Below are positions 52,105-61,574 of a stretch of 64,000 nucleotides of DNA, in pieces (the stretch's first letter is position 1; every line of letters starts with the position of its first letter). The DNA is taken from the NCBI RefSeq assembly GCF_014697625.1, contig NZ_JACJSG010000016.1, forward strand, positions 62,001 through 126,000, in the 5' to 3' direction. The DNA is from Anabaena azotica FACHB-119 (GTDB taxonomy: Bacteria; Cyanobacteriota; Cyanobacteriia; Cyanobacteriales; Nostocaceae). The notes under the pieces are model-generated. The model did not search any database. It saw only the letters and a list, made by a program, of their open reading frames with translations, and was not told the origin of the DNA. The position numbers were made by a program, and so were the translations under genes.

Positions 52105-52477
52105 GCAAAAGTACTAGTGCTGGGTCTACAGTATCGATTAGTGCTGGGTCTTGGGTACGCAAATTTGCTGCCCATACCAGTGCAATAAAATACTGTAAAA
52201 TAAATTAAACAAAAATAAATAATCAACAAGAAGCACTAAATACAAATTTAGTCAACTTTCCATTAAGGAATTGTTGAGATATAATCTTGACTCAATTATT
52301 GTATCTAGGTTAATGTACAGGCGTTACCAATAACGCCATTTCATTGCCATTAGCAGTAGTAGATGCTACAAATAGCGATAAAATTAATAGGCCATTTGCC
52401 CTTTGTAGCGATATCAATAAGCTACATTAACAGTGAACCGAATTTTCAGAGGCAATTTGCAGAAGGAGTGCAACTAA
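52105..52477. other. Intergenic region between pipY and sepF
   Basis: About 370 bases with no gene. TAGTGCTGGGTCT occurs twice (about 52113-52125 and 52139-52151) as a direct repeat. The rest is AT-rich and should hold a sepF promoter; a ribosome site AGAAGGAG lies about 9 bases before the sepF ATG. Confidence 0.45.
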
Positions 52478-53074
52478 ATGAACAATATATTTTCTAAGCT
52501 ACGAGACTTTGTAGGTCTCAACGAGCAAGTAGAGTACGAATACTACGAAGAAGATCCTGATACAGATAACTACCAAAATTTGTATCAACAGGAAAATCCT
52601 CAACCAACACCAGCAGAGGCTGCCCCAAACAATCGACGTTGGCGTGAACCCGTGACTACAATGGGTGATGACGTTGCTACAGGAACAAAATCGACTATGG
52701 GGAATGTGATTGGTATGCCAGGAGCAATTAACGGAATTTCTGAAGTATTAGTACTCGAACCGCGTACATTTGAAGAAATGCCCCAGGCAATTCAAGCACT
52801 ACGTGAGCGTAAATCAGTAGTGTTGAACTTGACAATCATGGATCCAGATCAAGCACAAAGGGCTGTTGATTTTGTTGCAGGTGGAACTTACGCACTGGAT
52901 GGACATCAAGAACGTATTGGCGAAAGCATCTTTTTGTTTACGCCGAGCTGTGTGCAAGTTAGCACTCAAGGTGGAGTTATTCATGAAGTACCCCAACCCC
53001 CCGCACGTCCTGCACGCACCGCACCAGCTAATCCCAGTTCTTGGGGCAACGAAGGCAACCGGATGGCACAATAA
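52478..53074 (+). CDS. sepF: Cell division protein SepF
   Basis: 198 residues. The N-terminal amphipathic helix (MNNIFSKLRDFVGLNEQ) binds the membrane. An acidic linker (YEYYEEDPDTDNY) is followed by the SepF core (about 90-180): VLEPRTFEEMPQAIQALRER, VVLNLTIMDPDQAQRAVDF, GGTYALDGHQERIGESIFLF. It tethers FtsZ to the membrane; the cyanobacterial form is also called Cdv2. Part of the pipX-pipY-sepF-proC block. Confidence 0.95.
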   Translation: MNNIFSKLRDFVGLNEQVEYEYYEEDPDTDNYQNLYQQENPQPTPAEAAPNNRRWREPVTTMGDDVATGTKSTMGNVIGMPGAINGISEVLVLEPRTFEEMPQAIQALRERKSVVLNLTIMDPDQAQRAVDFVAGGTYALDGHQERIGESIFLFTPSCVQVSTQGGVIHEVPQPPARPARTAPANPSSWGNEGNRMAQ

Positions 53075-53082
53075 GGTTAAAT

Positions 53083-53168
53083 TAGTCATTAGTCCATAGT
53101 CAATAGTTCAAAAATGACAATTGACTATGACTATTGACTATTGACCAATGACTAACGATTAACGACTA
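53083..53168. repeat. Heptamer tandem repeats before proC
   Basis: Units like AGTCCATAGTCAATAG and GACTATTGACTATTGACC fill the gap between sepF and proC, ending in TAACGACTA just before the start. Confidence 0.75.
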
Positions 53169-53987
53169 ATGACAATAAAATTTGGTTTAATTGGTGGCGG
53201 GGTAATGGGAGAAGCGTTGTTATCCCGCCTTATTGCGCGAGAAATTTATCAACCATCACAAGTCATAGTCAGCGAACCGCAAGCAGCGCGACAAGCTTTT
53301 TTACAAGAAAAATATCATGTGGCTGTCACTACAGATAACAGCCTAGTATTTACTCAAGCGCAAGAGGTTGTATTCTTGGCTGTAAAACCACAAGTATTTA
53401 GTGCGATCGCCCAAGAATTAGCAGATATTGTAACAACACAAAAATCGCCCCTTGTCATCTCCATTTTGGCAGGAGTTTCCTTAAGCCAACTAGAAGCAGC
53501 GTTTCCCAATTCACCAGTAATTAGAGCTATGCCCAATACCCCAGCCACCGTAGGCGCAGGTGTCACAGCAATTACCTCTGGGGCATATACTTACGCTGAA
53601 CATCAGCAATTGGCACAGCAAATTTTTTCCGCCGTGGGGGAAGTAGTGGAAGTATCGGAAAGCCTAATGGATGCAGTCACAGGACTTTCCGGTAGCGGCC
53701 CGGCTTACGTAGCCTTATTAGTAGAAGCCTTAGCCGATGGGGGAGTAGCCGCAGGTTTGCCAAGAGGAATTGCTAATCAACTAGCAATACAAACCGTACT
53801 CGGAACAGCCCAACTACTACAAGAAAGCAAAATCCACCCAGCCGAACTCAAAGACAGAGTTACCAGCCCAGGCGGTACGACAATAGCTGGGATCGCCCAA
53901 CTAGAAAAAGCCGGCTTCCGTTCCGCCTTAATCGAAGCAGTCAAAGCAGCTGCATGGCGATCGCAAGAATTGGGGACGAGGGACTAG
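53169..53987 (+). CDS. proC: Pyrroline-5-carboxylate reductase
   Basis: 272 residues. NAD(P)-binding fold FGLIGGGVMGEALLSRLI, VFLAVKPQV, VIRAMPNTPATVGAG and the C-terminal dimer domain with LSGSGPAYVALLVEALADGG and VTSPGGTTIAGI. It makes proline from P5C with NAD(P)H. Preceded by heptamer repeats (53083-53168) that run up to its ATG. Confidence 0.97.
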   Translation: MTIKFGLIGGGVMGEALLSRLIAREIYQPSQVIVSEPQAARQAFLQEKYHVAVTTDNSLVFTQAQEVVFLAVKPQVFSAIAQELADIVTTQKSPLVISILAGVSLSQLEAAFPNSPVIRAMPNTPATVGAGVTAITSGAYTYAEHQQLAQQIFSAVGEVVEVSESLMDAVTGLSGSGPAYVALLVEALADGGVAAGLPRGIANQLAIQTVLGTAQLLQESKIHPAELKDRVTSPGGTTIAGIAQLEKAGFRSALIEAVKAAAWRSQELGTRD

Positions 53988-54181
53988 GGACTGGGGACTG
54001 GGAAAGCAGGGGAGCAACCCACCCCTAGCCCCTCCCAGGAGGGGAACCCAGCAGGGAAGCATGGGAGCAGTCTTTCCCCTTCCCCCTTTCCCCCCTCCCC
54101 CCTCCCCTTTCCCCAATCCCCTATCGAAGTTGACAAAGACTCGTTAATATAGTAAACAGTCTGCTTGAAAAAAATAATTGA

Positions 54182-56860
54182 GTGAATTATCCCGCGCCGT
54201 CTCCACAACTGGACTTAGGGTCGATATTTCCCTTTGATCTAGATCAGTTTCAAAAAGATGCGATCGCGTCCCTCAACGCGGGGCGCTCTGTTGTTGTGTG
54301 TGCGCCCACAGGTTCGGGCAAAACTTTAGTTGGAGAGTACGCCATCTATCGTGCTTTGGCACGGGGGAAACGGGTATTTTACACGACTCCCTTAAAGGCG
54401 TTGTCCAACCAAAAATTACGCGATTTTCGTGAGAAATTCGGTGCTGACCTGGTAGGGCTGTTAACTGGCGATGCTTCTATCAATAGAGATGCGCCGATTT
54501 TGGTGATGACCACAGAGATTTTTCGGAATATGCTCTACGGTACACCAATTGGACAAGTCGGCACTTCCCTAGTAAACGTGGAAGCAGTGGTACTGGATGA
54601 GTGCCATTACATGAACGATCGCCAAAGAGGTACAGTCTGGGAAGAGTCGATTATTTATTGCCCCCGTGAAGTGCAACTAGTCGCCCTATCTGCTACCGTT
54701 GCCAATAGCGACCAACTCACCGACTGGCTAAATCGCGTCCACGGCCCCACAGACCTGATTTACTCTGATTTTCGCCCTGTTCCTCTGGAGTTTCACTACT
54801 GCAATCCCAAGGGGCTGTTTCCCCTATTGAATGATAGCAAAACCAAAATTAACCCCCGTTTAGCTAATAGAGGTAAAAGGCGACAAGGGGATAAAGGTAA
54901 GAATGGTAGACCAGAAGCCCCCAGCATCGTCTATACCCTGAGTCACCTACAGCAAAGGGATATGTTGCCGGCGATTTACTTTATCTTCAGTCGTCGGGGA
55001 TGTGATAAGGCTGTGGCGGAAGTAGGGGATCTGTGGTTGGTTAATAACGAAGAGTCCCAGATATTGCGGCGACAAATCGATGATTTCTTAGCGAGGAACC
55101 CGGAAGCAGGACGTTCTGGACAAATTGCCCCCCTGTATAGGGGAATTGCGGCTCACCACGCCGGGATTTTACCAGCTTGGAAAGTTTTGGTAGAAGAATT
55201 ATTCCAGCAAGGGTTAATTAAGGTTGTATTTGCCACGGAAACCTTAGCCGCAGGGATTAATATGCCTGCCCGGACGACAGTTATTTCCACCCTATCCAAA
55301 CGTACAGACACCGGACACCGCCTCCTCAACGCTTCCGAATTTCTGCAAATGGCGGGGAGGGCTGGTCGTCGGGGGATGGATAAGCAAGGTCATGTAGTCA
55401 CCTTGCAGACTCCTTTTGAAGGATCTAAAGAGGCGGCGTATTTAGCCACATCGAAACCAGACCCGTTAGTTAGTCAGTTTACGCCTAGCTACGGTATGGT
55501 GTTGAACCTACTGCAAACCCACACCATAGAGGAAGCCAAGGAACTGATCGAACGCAGTTTTGGGCAGTACATGGCGACTTTACATTTAAGACCAGATTAC
55601 GAGGAAATTGCGGCTTTACAAGCTGAATTAGCGAGGTTACAGGAAATAATCAACTCCGTTGATGAAAGTGATATAGCGATTTATGAAAAATTGCGGCAAC
55701 GGTTGAAAGTAGAACGCCAGTTATTGAAGACTCTACAGGAGCAAGCCCAACAGGAGCGACAAGAACAAATCAAAATGCTCTTGGATTTTGCTGTTTTGGG
55801 AACATTGCTGAGTCTCAAGGGTAAAAATATTACAGTATCTACACCTGTAACAGCAGTGTTGGTGGGGAAAACCTCTGGTTCGCCATCGCCTTACTTGGTG
55901 TGTTTGGGACAGGATAATCGATGGTATGTTGCGGCTACTGAGGATGTGGTTGATTTATATGCGGAACTCCCGCGTGTGGATGTGCCAGCAGATATCCTCC
56001 CACCATCAGATTTGATGCTGAAACCGGGACAATCGAGCCGTGGTGCTAAAGAAACGTTTGCGATCGCTCAAAGTATCCCCGACCCCGATAACAGTCTGCA
56101 TCTCACCCCAGAGGTAGCCGAACAACTCAGCCGCACCACCGCCATCCAAGCGCAGTTAGAAGCAAATCCCATACATCAATCAGGTAGTGTGGCGACGATT
56201 TTCAAAGCCCGCGCCCGCTATGTGGAACTAGAAGCCGAACTCGAACAAATGCAGGCTGTAGTAGAGCAACAATCCCAGCGTTATTGGGAAGAGTTTCTCA
56301 ACCTAATCACCATCTTGCAACAGTTCGATTGCTTGGATAACCTAGTACCCACCCAACTGGGTCAAATTGCCGCCGCCATTCGGGGAGAAAATGAACTGTG
56401 GTTAGGTTTAGCTTTAGCTAGTGGTGAGTTAAATAATTTAGACCCCCATCACCTAGCCGCAACTATAGCCGCTTTAGTTACAGAAACCCCCCGTCCAGAT
56501 AGCAGAGTCAACTTCAACCTTTCCCCAGAAATAGACGACGCTTGGTCGAGATTACAAAAAATCCGTCGCGCTGTCTTAAAGGTGCAGTACCGACATGGTG
56601 TAGCCTTACCTGTGGGTTTGGAGAATCGCTATATTGGCTTAATTGCCCTTGTAGAACAGTGGGCTTTAGGAACCGAGTGGACTGAACTTTGTCAAAACAC
56701 CACCTTGGATGAGGGTGATGTAGTGCGAATTTTGCGCCGGAGTTTGGATTTGTTATCCCAAATCCCCCACGTTCCTAATTTACCTGATGTTTTACAGCGT
56801 AACGCCTACCGAGCCATGCAACTGATTGATAGATTCCCTGTGAATGAGGTTGTTGAGTAG
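54182..56860 (+). CDS. Ski2/Mtr4-like DExH-box RNA helicase
   Basis: 892 residues from GTG at 54182. RecA1: Q-like FDLDQFQKDAIASL, Walker A APTGSGKTLVGEYAI, Ia TTPLKALSNQKL, DEVH-type LDECHYMND and LSATVANS. RecA2: YFIFSRRGCDKA, VVFATETLAAGINMPARTT and QMAGRAGRRGMDKQG. The C-terminal part (about 480-890) is helical and matches the DSHCT domain of Ski2-like helicases. Cyanobacteria and plastids carry one such protein, presumed to act in RNA processing or decay. The start is preceded by a purine/pyrimidine repeat region, no Shine-Dalgarno. Confidence 0.93.
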   Translation: MNYPAPSPQLDLGSIFPFDLDQFQKDAIASLNAGRSVVVCAPTGSGKTLVGEYAIYRALARGKRVFYTTPLKALSNQKLRDFREKFGADLVGLLTGDASINRDAPILVMTTEIFRNMLYGTPIGQVGTSLVNVEAVVLDECHYMNDRQRGTVWEESIIYCPREVQLVALSATVANSDQLTDWLNRVHGPTDLIYSDFRPVPLEFHYCNPKGLFPLLNDSKTKINPRLANRGKRRQGDKGKNGRPEAPSIVYTLSHLQQRDMLPAIYFIFSRRGCDKAVAEVGDLWLVNNEESQILRRQIDDFLARNPEAGRSGQIAPLYRGIAAHHAGILPAWKVLVEELFQQGLIKVVFATETLAAGINMPARTTVISTLSKRTDTGHRLLNASEFLQMAGRAGRRGMDKQGHVVTLQTPFEGSKEAAYLATSKPDPLVSQFTPSYGMVLNLLQTHTIEEAKELIERSFGQYMATLHLRPDYEEIAALQAELARLQEIINSVDESDIAIYEKLRQRLKVERQLLKTLQEQAQQERQEQIKMLLDFAVLGTLLSLKGKNITVSTPVTAVLVGKTSGSPSPYLVCLGQDNRWYVAATEDVVDLYAELPRVDVPADILPPSDLMLKPGQSSRGAKETFAIAQSIPDPDNSLHLTPEVAEQLSRTTAIQAQLEANPIHQSGSVATIFKARARYVELEAELEQMQAVVEQQSQRYWEEFLNLITILQQFDCLDNLVPTQLGQIAAAIRGENELWLGLALASGELNNLDPHHLAATIAALVTETPRPDSRVNFNLSPEIDDAWSRLQKIRRAVLKVQYRHGVALPVGLENRYIGLIALVEQWALGTEWTELCQNTTLDEGDVVRILRRSLDLLSQIPHVPNLPDVLQRNAYRAMQLIDRFPVNEVVE

Positions 56861-56895
56861 AGAATGGGTAAGTAGAACGGTGTACCAGTTTTGTA

Positions 56896-56935
56896 GTAAG
56901 GACTTTAGTCCTTCTTTGCTGACTAAAGTCCTTAC
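56896..56935 (+). terminator. 15-bp hairpin after the helicase gene
   Basis: GTAAGGACTTTAGTC pairs perfectly with GACTAAAGTCCTTAC around a 10-base loop, 36 bases after the helicase stop. It may terminate transcription, though no T-run follows. A partial second copy is at 59231-59254, so the motif is a dispersed repeat as well. Confidence 0.45.
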
Positions 56936-57069
56936 CCTCATTTGTCACTCTCAGCAGAGAAAAAATAAAAATCAGGGTGAGCCAAAAATATATAGCAATT
57001 ACTCTTCTAATTTTTGTGCAACTGTCTGCAAGTCTATAAAAGCAGATTCCTGCGCTATATTTATATTAA

Positions 57070-57212
57070 CCTGAGTTCGACAAGCGTTGTTTTGACCTCT
57101 CCCCCAACCCCTCTCCTTCGAGGAGAGGGGAGTAAGAGGGTGATTTTTTCGTTTCTCTTCCCTCTCCTTGTAGAAGAGGGAGGTTGGGAGGGAGAGGTTC
57201 ATCGAACTCACG
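57070..57212. mobile_element. MITE-like element, copy 2 (9-bp target duplication)
   Basis: 143 bp. Ends CCTGAGTTCGA and TCGAACTCACG (one mismatch). The 9-bp sequence TTATATTAA is present on both sides (57061-57069 and 57213-57221), a clean target duplication. The inside has fold-back GACCTCTCCCCCAACCCCTC and AGGGAGGTTGGGAGGGAG arms. No coding capacity. Confidence 0.88.
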
Positions 57213-57579
57213 TTATATTAATTTCTAAGCAATACTTCAAAAATTGTCTTACACTTTCTAAAACAGCCATTTTAAATTCCTGAAAATTCAAGAAGATACT
57301 AATATTTTTATCTTCTATGCAAAGCTGATTGCTATTAATAGATAAATTAAAAACAGCGCCATAGTCTTCACCTACCCATTCCAGCTTTAGGTGTTTTTGA
57401 GTTTCTAATGTTTTGATATGTTCTAACAGAAAAGTTATTGTAATAAATATCATACATAATTTGTCTTTGAAGAAATATATTTCTTTCGCTCTATCTACAA
57501 TTTCTATCCACCCTAAACTATAACTGGCATTGTCTCCTATTAAATTTTCCTCATTATCAAGTTTTATATTTATAATCAT
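57208..57579 (-). CDS. Hypothetical protein, possibly an immunity-type protein
   Basis: 123 residues, AT-rich, not recognised. Acidic N terminus (MIINIKLDNEENLIGDN), one hydrophobic segment (CMIFITITFLLEHI) that may be a core helix or strand, and a C-terminal LESVRQFLKYCLEI. The stop codon TGA lies inside the right end of the MITE (57202-57212), so the insertion has set the C terminus. Size, composition and place near the Imm42-like gene are in line with polymorphic-toxin immunity proteins, a weak argument only. Confidence 0.5.
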   Translation of the reverse strand: MIINIKLDNEENLIGDNASYSLGWIEIVDRAKEIYFFKDKLCMIFITITFLLEHIKTLETQKHLKLEWVGEDYGAVFNLSINSNQLCIEDKNISIFLNFQEFKMAVLESVRQFLKYCLEINIT

Positions 57580-57883
57580 TACTATTGTTTTATGGGAAAG
57601 AAAGTGACATATTTTGTTAATATTGTCGTTCGCCGCAATTTTCGTGCCATTACTCTTTTATAGTAAGTTTTTAAAGTGTTGAAGATGATTTTGCATCTCA
57701 TTATCCTCAACTACTTTTTTTTCAGCTAGTTTGACTTGGTTTGTTGTTAATTCAGATAGTGAAAAACAAAAACTGTAACTCTTCTAGATTAAGAAGAGAG
57801 TAATTAAAAAGTCTGGGGGTCTTATTATATGCTGTTTTTCCTACAATTTAAGGTTTACTTTATAAATCATCTCTAAATCTTTG
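57580..57883. other. Intergenic region, no feature seen
   Basis: About 300 bases of AT-rich DNA between two short minus-strand genes. Possible short coding remnants, but no frame longer than 30 codons with recognisable content. Confidence 0.4.
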
Positions 57884-58183
57884 TTAATATTCTTCGATTT
57901 TGCCATCAGTTCTTTCCACGTTATGAACCATTTTAGCTAACCAAATGTAAGCCTCGTCATCTGAGTTTTCATCAAGAACCTGATTCGCTCCCTCGTGAAC
58001 TAAAGTCAATGGTTGTCTTGGTAAAAGCTCTCGATTCTGAATCACTTGTACAATTCTTAACCAGTTTTCCTTATATACTTTGTTGCTAGCTATAGCATAT
58101 CTAGCTTTTTCAATTGCTATCGCATAATGTTCATAGTTAAAGAACTCACGCAGAAAATCCCAGATTAGTTCATAGTCTTGCAT
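57884..58183 (-). CDS. Hypothetical small protein
   Basis: 99 residues (MQDYELIWDFLREFFNYEHY, later WLAKMVHNVERTDGKIEEY), helical, acidic. Family not recognised. It lies in a run of short minus-strand genes with the Imm42-like protein, typical of orphan immunity genes left beside a toxin locus, but no toxin gene is in the window. Confidence 0.5.
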   Translation of the reverse strand: MQDYELIWDFLREFFNYEHYAIAIEKARYAIASNKVYKENWLRIVQVIQNRELLPRQPLTLVHEGANQVLDENSDDEAYIWLAKMVHNVERTDGKIEEY

Positions 58184-58305
58184 TTAATTTAGCTCTCTAT
58201 GGATATGCAGGAAAAGCACTTTCGAGACGGAATCCGCCCGGTTGGCTTGTGCGATGGCGCAGAGCGCCCAGCGTAGCTGATCGCATCTGGCAATTCCGCC
58301 GCTTT

Positions 58306-58443
58306 TTTAACCAGTCTGCGCCCTAATGCTGAGTGCCAAGGCAATTTCAGATCCCCGGCGTTGCAGTTCTTGGGCAATTAGGACTAGGCGATTGAAGTGC
58401 GATCGCCCGATAGCACTGGGGAGCATTAAAAAGTGATTGTTCA
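58306..58443 (-). pseudogene. Glycosyltransferase N-terminal fragment
   Basis: A 45-codon frame MNNHFLMLPSAIGRSHFNRL, VLIAQELQRRGSEIA looks like the first strand and helix of a GT-B (GT1/GT28-type) glycosyltransferase, then stops. The DNA here is GC-richer than its neighbours and ends in a dispersed GC-rich repeat (58230-58290), so it is probably a transposition-borne or deleted remnant. Confidence 0.4.
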
Positions 58444-58504
58444 TTGGCTACATTGCCGCTCTAACATAGTCAAATTTTTAAAAGTAGATTACTTAATAAG
58501 CTAT

Positions 58505-59014
58505 TTAAGAATAGTTAGTCTGAATTCCACTTAAAAGGGATTCGACAACATTTTTGTAAGTTTCCGGTCTTAGCCTGACTTCTTTAATCTGCTCAGTTTG
58601 TGCATCCATCCAGATAAACCTCTCTTCCTGCTCGTCCTCTATAAGAAAAGCTATTTCTCCATCAAAGGCTTCAGAAAAACCAGGACATATACAAAACTTT
58701 CTGTACTTTTTATCTAATTCATATGATTCATTTATATCAGATTCATAATTATCATACAAAGCTGAGTATAGTAATTCCCAAACTGCTTCTGCATTCATTT
58801 GATTGAAGAAGTCGCTTCTGCGTTTTTCACAATCTTTTAAAGATTGCTGAAAAAATAGCATAGGAATATTCAAAATTACCGTAAGCGAAATATCTCCCAG
58901 CCTAAATCCTCCAGCCAAAATAGCAATCCTTCCAAAAAGTATTTGCTCATCTGTTTTGCTTTTTTCATCAAAAATACATTCTATAGCTAGCTTTTCTTTA
59001 TCTCCAAAAATCAT
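58505..59014 (-). CDS. Imm42-like immunity protein
   Basis: 169 residues. The N terminus MIFGDKEKLAIECIFDE, followed by ILFGRIAILAGGFRLGD, fits the Imm42 family: an Ile-Gly/Phe-Gly-Asp start, then an LFG block and a short GD turn. Imm42 proteins neutralise a partner toxin delivered by a contact-dependent or type VI/VII system. No toxin is nearby, so it would be an orphan. The family call rests on pattern recognition of the N-terminal third. Confidence 0.55.
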   Translation of the reverse strand: MIFGDKEKLAIECIFDEKSKTDEQILFGRIAILAGGFRLGDISLTVILNIPMLFFQQSLKDCEKRRSDFFNQMNAEAVWELLYSALYDNYESDINESYELDKKYRKFCICPGFSEAFDGEIAFLIEDEQEERFIWMDAQTEQIKEVRLRPETYKNVVESLLSGIQTNYS

Positions 59015-59347
59015 TATTGCCTGGCCTTTTGAACTGTCTGTTGACCTTTAAAACTATTAGACTTAAGTCTAAATATTTTACTAACTAAATCAAACTAACT
59101 GTATGGTGCGTCAGAACCAAAAATTGCGTACAAATTAAGGAATTTTCCACATCTGACGCACCCTACTATTGTGCTGCTCCCCTACCAGACTACTAGTAGG
59201 AGGGTGTAAGTCATCCCTGGTTTGTCCTCAAAGAAGGACTAAAGTCCTTACTACGAACTCAATTGCGCTGACCTTAAATCGGGAAATGAGGATTGGGAAA
59301 TTGTAGAAAGTAGTAAGAATGAACTAATTTATCAACCGAGGTACATT
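59015..59347. repeat. Intergenic region with two palindromic elements
   Basis: 59101-59165: GGTGCGTCAGA (59105-59115) pairs with TCTGACGCACC (59152-59162), outer ends GTATGG / CCCTAC, a 65-bp MITE-like palindrome of a type frequent in cyanobacteria. 59231-59254: AAGAAGGACTAAAGTCCTTA, second copy of the hairpin at 56896. Confidence 0.65.
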
Positions 59348-60019
59348 GTGAAATTATCTCTTTCTACTATTGCTGCTACTTTAACTTTACTATTGGGTTA
59401 CTCGGCTAATTCAGTAGTGGCACTACCAAGCACGCAACCCCAAAGCTTAATCGTTGCTCAAGCGCCACAGTTAACAGATACTTTAATTGTGCCTGGGGAA
59501 AGGGTTGGCCCGGTAACACGCACAACCACTAGAAGAGAATTAGCAAAAATTTTTGGTGCGTCCCGTTTGGTTGATAGAAATATTTCTGGGCCTGAAGGTA
59601 TGGGTAGTTTTGCTGCTACTGAAGTCAATCTCAATCGGGGACGCTCATTTTTAATAGTCTGGACTGATAAAACTCGGACTAAACCTTTAGAGGTGCGTAT
59701 CTTGGGAACTGCTTGGAAAACCCGTGAAGGTATTGGGGTCGGGACTCCTTGGAGTGAGTTACGCAGTAAATTAGGTAACTTCAAATTATATGGGCTGGGT
59801 TGGGACTACTCCGGTACTATTTTGTTGGAAACTAGTAAGTTACCTCAGTACAAAGGGAAAATTATGTTACAAGTTGATACCGCTCCCAATGCTGGTGATA
59901 GATATCCCAAGGATTACCAAGCTGTTTTAGGAGATGGTACATTTTCTTCTAGCGATCGCCATTGGAAACCATTGGGTATGAGGCTTTCAAGCGTGACTGT
60001 TATCCTTAACCCTGATTAA
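59348..60019 (+). CDS. Exported hypothetical protein
   Basis: 223 residues from GTG at 59348. Signal peptide (about 1-25: LSLSTIAATLTLLLGYSANS, then VVALPS cleavage-like). The mature part shows TLIVPGERVGPVTRTTTRRE, GIGVGTPWSELRSKLGNFKL and a closing LSSVTVILNPD. GVGTPWSELR-type segments occur in periplasmic proteins of unknown function. Role unknown; likely periplasmic. Confidence 0.7.
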   Translation: MKLSLSTIAATLTLLLGYSANSVVALPSTQPQSLIVAQAPQLTDTLIVPGERVGPVTRTTTRRELAKIFGASRLVDRNISGPEGMGSFAATEVNLNRGRSFLIVWTDKTRTKPLEVRILGTAWKTREGIGVGTPWSELRSKLGNFKLYGLGWDYSGTILLETSKLPQYKGKIMLQVDTAPNAGDRYPKDYQAVLGDGTFSSSDRHWKPLGMRLSSVTVILNPD

Positions 60020-60544
60020 ATAGCCAGCTAACAGATAGCAACTTTTAGTATAATAACTGCTTAATTAAGCAAAATATACTCCAATCAGCCATTTAAAACT
60101 TGAGCAAAACGAGAGGCGGCTCGATTCCGTAATGTTGTAATTAACCCAAGATAGTTGGAAAAAATTACTGTTAGCTAATCTTGGTTATTAACTGAACTGA
60201 GTGCAGCCTTTTGTTCTCTTACTAGATATCAAGCATCTTGAATATATGGATGTTTGTAAATTTAACTTGTTACTCGCTGTGTCGGCTTTTATCGTCAATG
60301 CGAGTAACTTTATAAACTTGTAACTTCAGGTCTAAAAATAACGTGAGTTCAATGAGCGTTGTTTTGACCTCTCCCCCAACCCCTCTCCTACGAGGAGAGG
60401 GGAGTAAAACCGTGTTTTTTTTGGTTTCTTCTCTCTCGCCTTTTAGAAGAGGTTCATAGAACTCACGCCTAAAAATAGCAATGTATCAGCATTTATGATT
60501 CAATGTAGTGCAGATTTAACAAATAAAAGCAAGTACATTTTTTC
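60020..60544. other. Intergenic region with MITE copy 3
   Basis: About 520 bases, no gene. 60341-60468 is the MITE copy. The remainder is AT-rich. The TTGCTATT region before 60545 should hold the promoter of the DUF2887 gene. Confidence 0.5.
60341..60468. mobile_element. MITE-like element, copy 3 (9-bp target duplication)
   Basis: 128 bp. Ends ACGTGAGTTC and GAACTCACGC. CTAAAAATA occurs on both sides (60332-60340 and 60469-60477), a 9-bp target duplication. Inside, GACCTCTCCCCCAACCCCTC matches copies 1 and 2, while the right part is shortened (AGAAGAGGTTCATAGAACTC). Confidence 0.85.
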
Positions 60545-61393
60545 ATGCGTCGGGACTCTATTTTTTACAAACTGTTTCAACAATGCCCAACATTGCTATT
60601 TGAACTATTGACAAATCCTCCAACAAATGCAGAAGCTTATCGATTTGATTCAGTAGCTGTTAAAGAACCCAAATTTGAAATTGATGGGGTGTTTCTCCCA
60701 CCTGAAAATGAAGGTGCTGGGGTTGTATATTTCTGCGAGGTACAGTTTCAAAAAGATGAACAGCTTTATGAGAGAGTATTTGCTGAATCTGCACTATATT
60801 TTTACCGCAATCGCGCTAGGTTTAGCGACTGGCAAGCAGTTATAATCTACCCATCCCGTAGTATTGAACAAAGTGATACTCATCCTCATCGCTCATTGCT
60901 GAACGGCGGACAAGTGTTGAGAGTGTATTTGGATGAATTAGGTGATATTCGTCAACTACCATTATGGGTAGCAATCATGGTACTCACCACCGTCGAAGAA
61001 AGCCAAGCACCACAAGAAGCTAGGTATTTGTTGACAAGAACTCGTGAAGAAGTAAGTGAATCAACGAGTCGCGCCATAATGGAAATAATTACCACAATTA
61101 TGGTCTATAAATTTGAGCAGTTAAGCAGAAGAGAGGTTGAGTCTATGCTGGATATAACGATAAAGCAAACCAGAGTTTACCGAGAAATTAAGGAGGAAGG
61201 ACGAGAAGAAGGACGAGAAGAAGCAACAGTCAACCTCGTTATTCGCCTGCTAACTAAGCGGTTTGGAGAATTATCACAGGAAACTCGCTCCTCAATTTCT
61301 GGTTTACCTTTGCCTGTTCTGGAAGATTTGAGCGAAGCATTGTTAGATTTTACCAGTGTGGCTGATTTACAGGCTTGGTTAGAAGGGCGATAG
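60545..61393 (+). CDS. DUF2887/Rpn-like protein with DUF4351 tail
   Basis: 282 residues. FYKLFQQCPTLLFELL, EPKFEIDGVFLPP, VYFCEVQFQKDEQLYERVFA (the E-x-Q core of a PD-(D/E)xK nuclease) and WQAVIIYPSR are typical of DUF2887, a family close to recombination-promoting Rpn nucleases. The tail (LTKRFGELSQETRSSISGLP, then LEDLSEALLDF) is DUF4351. A GREEGREE repeat links the two. Very numerous in cyanobacteria; some Rpn proteins act in phage defence or mobile-element movement. Confidence 0.88.
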   Translation: MRRDSIFYKLFQQCPTLLFELLTNPPTNAEAYRFDSVAVKEPKFEIDGVFLPPENEGAGVVYFCEVQFQKDEQLYERVFAESALYFYRNRARFSDWQAVIIYPSRSIEQSDTHPHRSLLNGGQVLRVYLDELGDIRQLPLWVAIMVLTTVEESQAPQEARYLLTRTREEVSESTSRAIMEIITTIMVYKFEQLSRREVESMLDITIKQTRVYREIKEEGREEGREEATVNLVIRLLTKRFGELSQETRSSISGLPLPVLEDLSEALLDFTSVADLQAWLEGR

Positions 61394-61574
61394 ATTAAAC
61401 TACATCAACTCAAATCTTGCACCACGTTCTTATTGACAAAATAACAGCCCCAAAAGCTTATTATTTCGTAGGGTGGGCAGTGCATCGGCACTTGCTTATT
61501 GAGAAGGTGCAAGATATGAATCAAGGGAGAGGACAGGGGACAGGAAAGAAAGGTTACAAAATACAATACCAAAA

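Noticed and set aside
58189..58377. Minus-strand frame MPKNCNAGDLKLPWHSALGR
   Set aside because: Runs through a dispersed GC-rich repeat in a different frame from the glycosyltransferase fragment; no family content.
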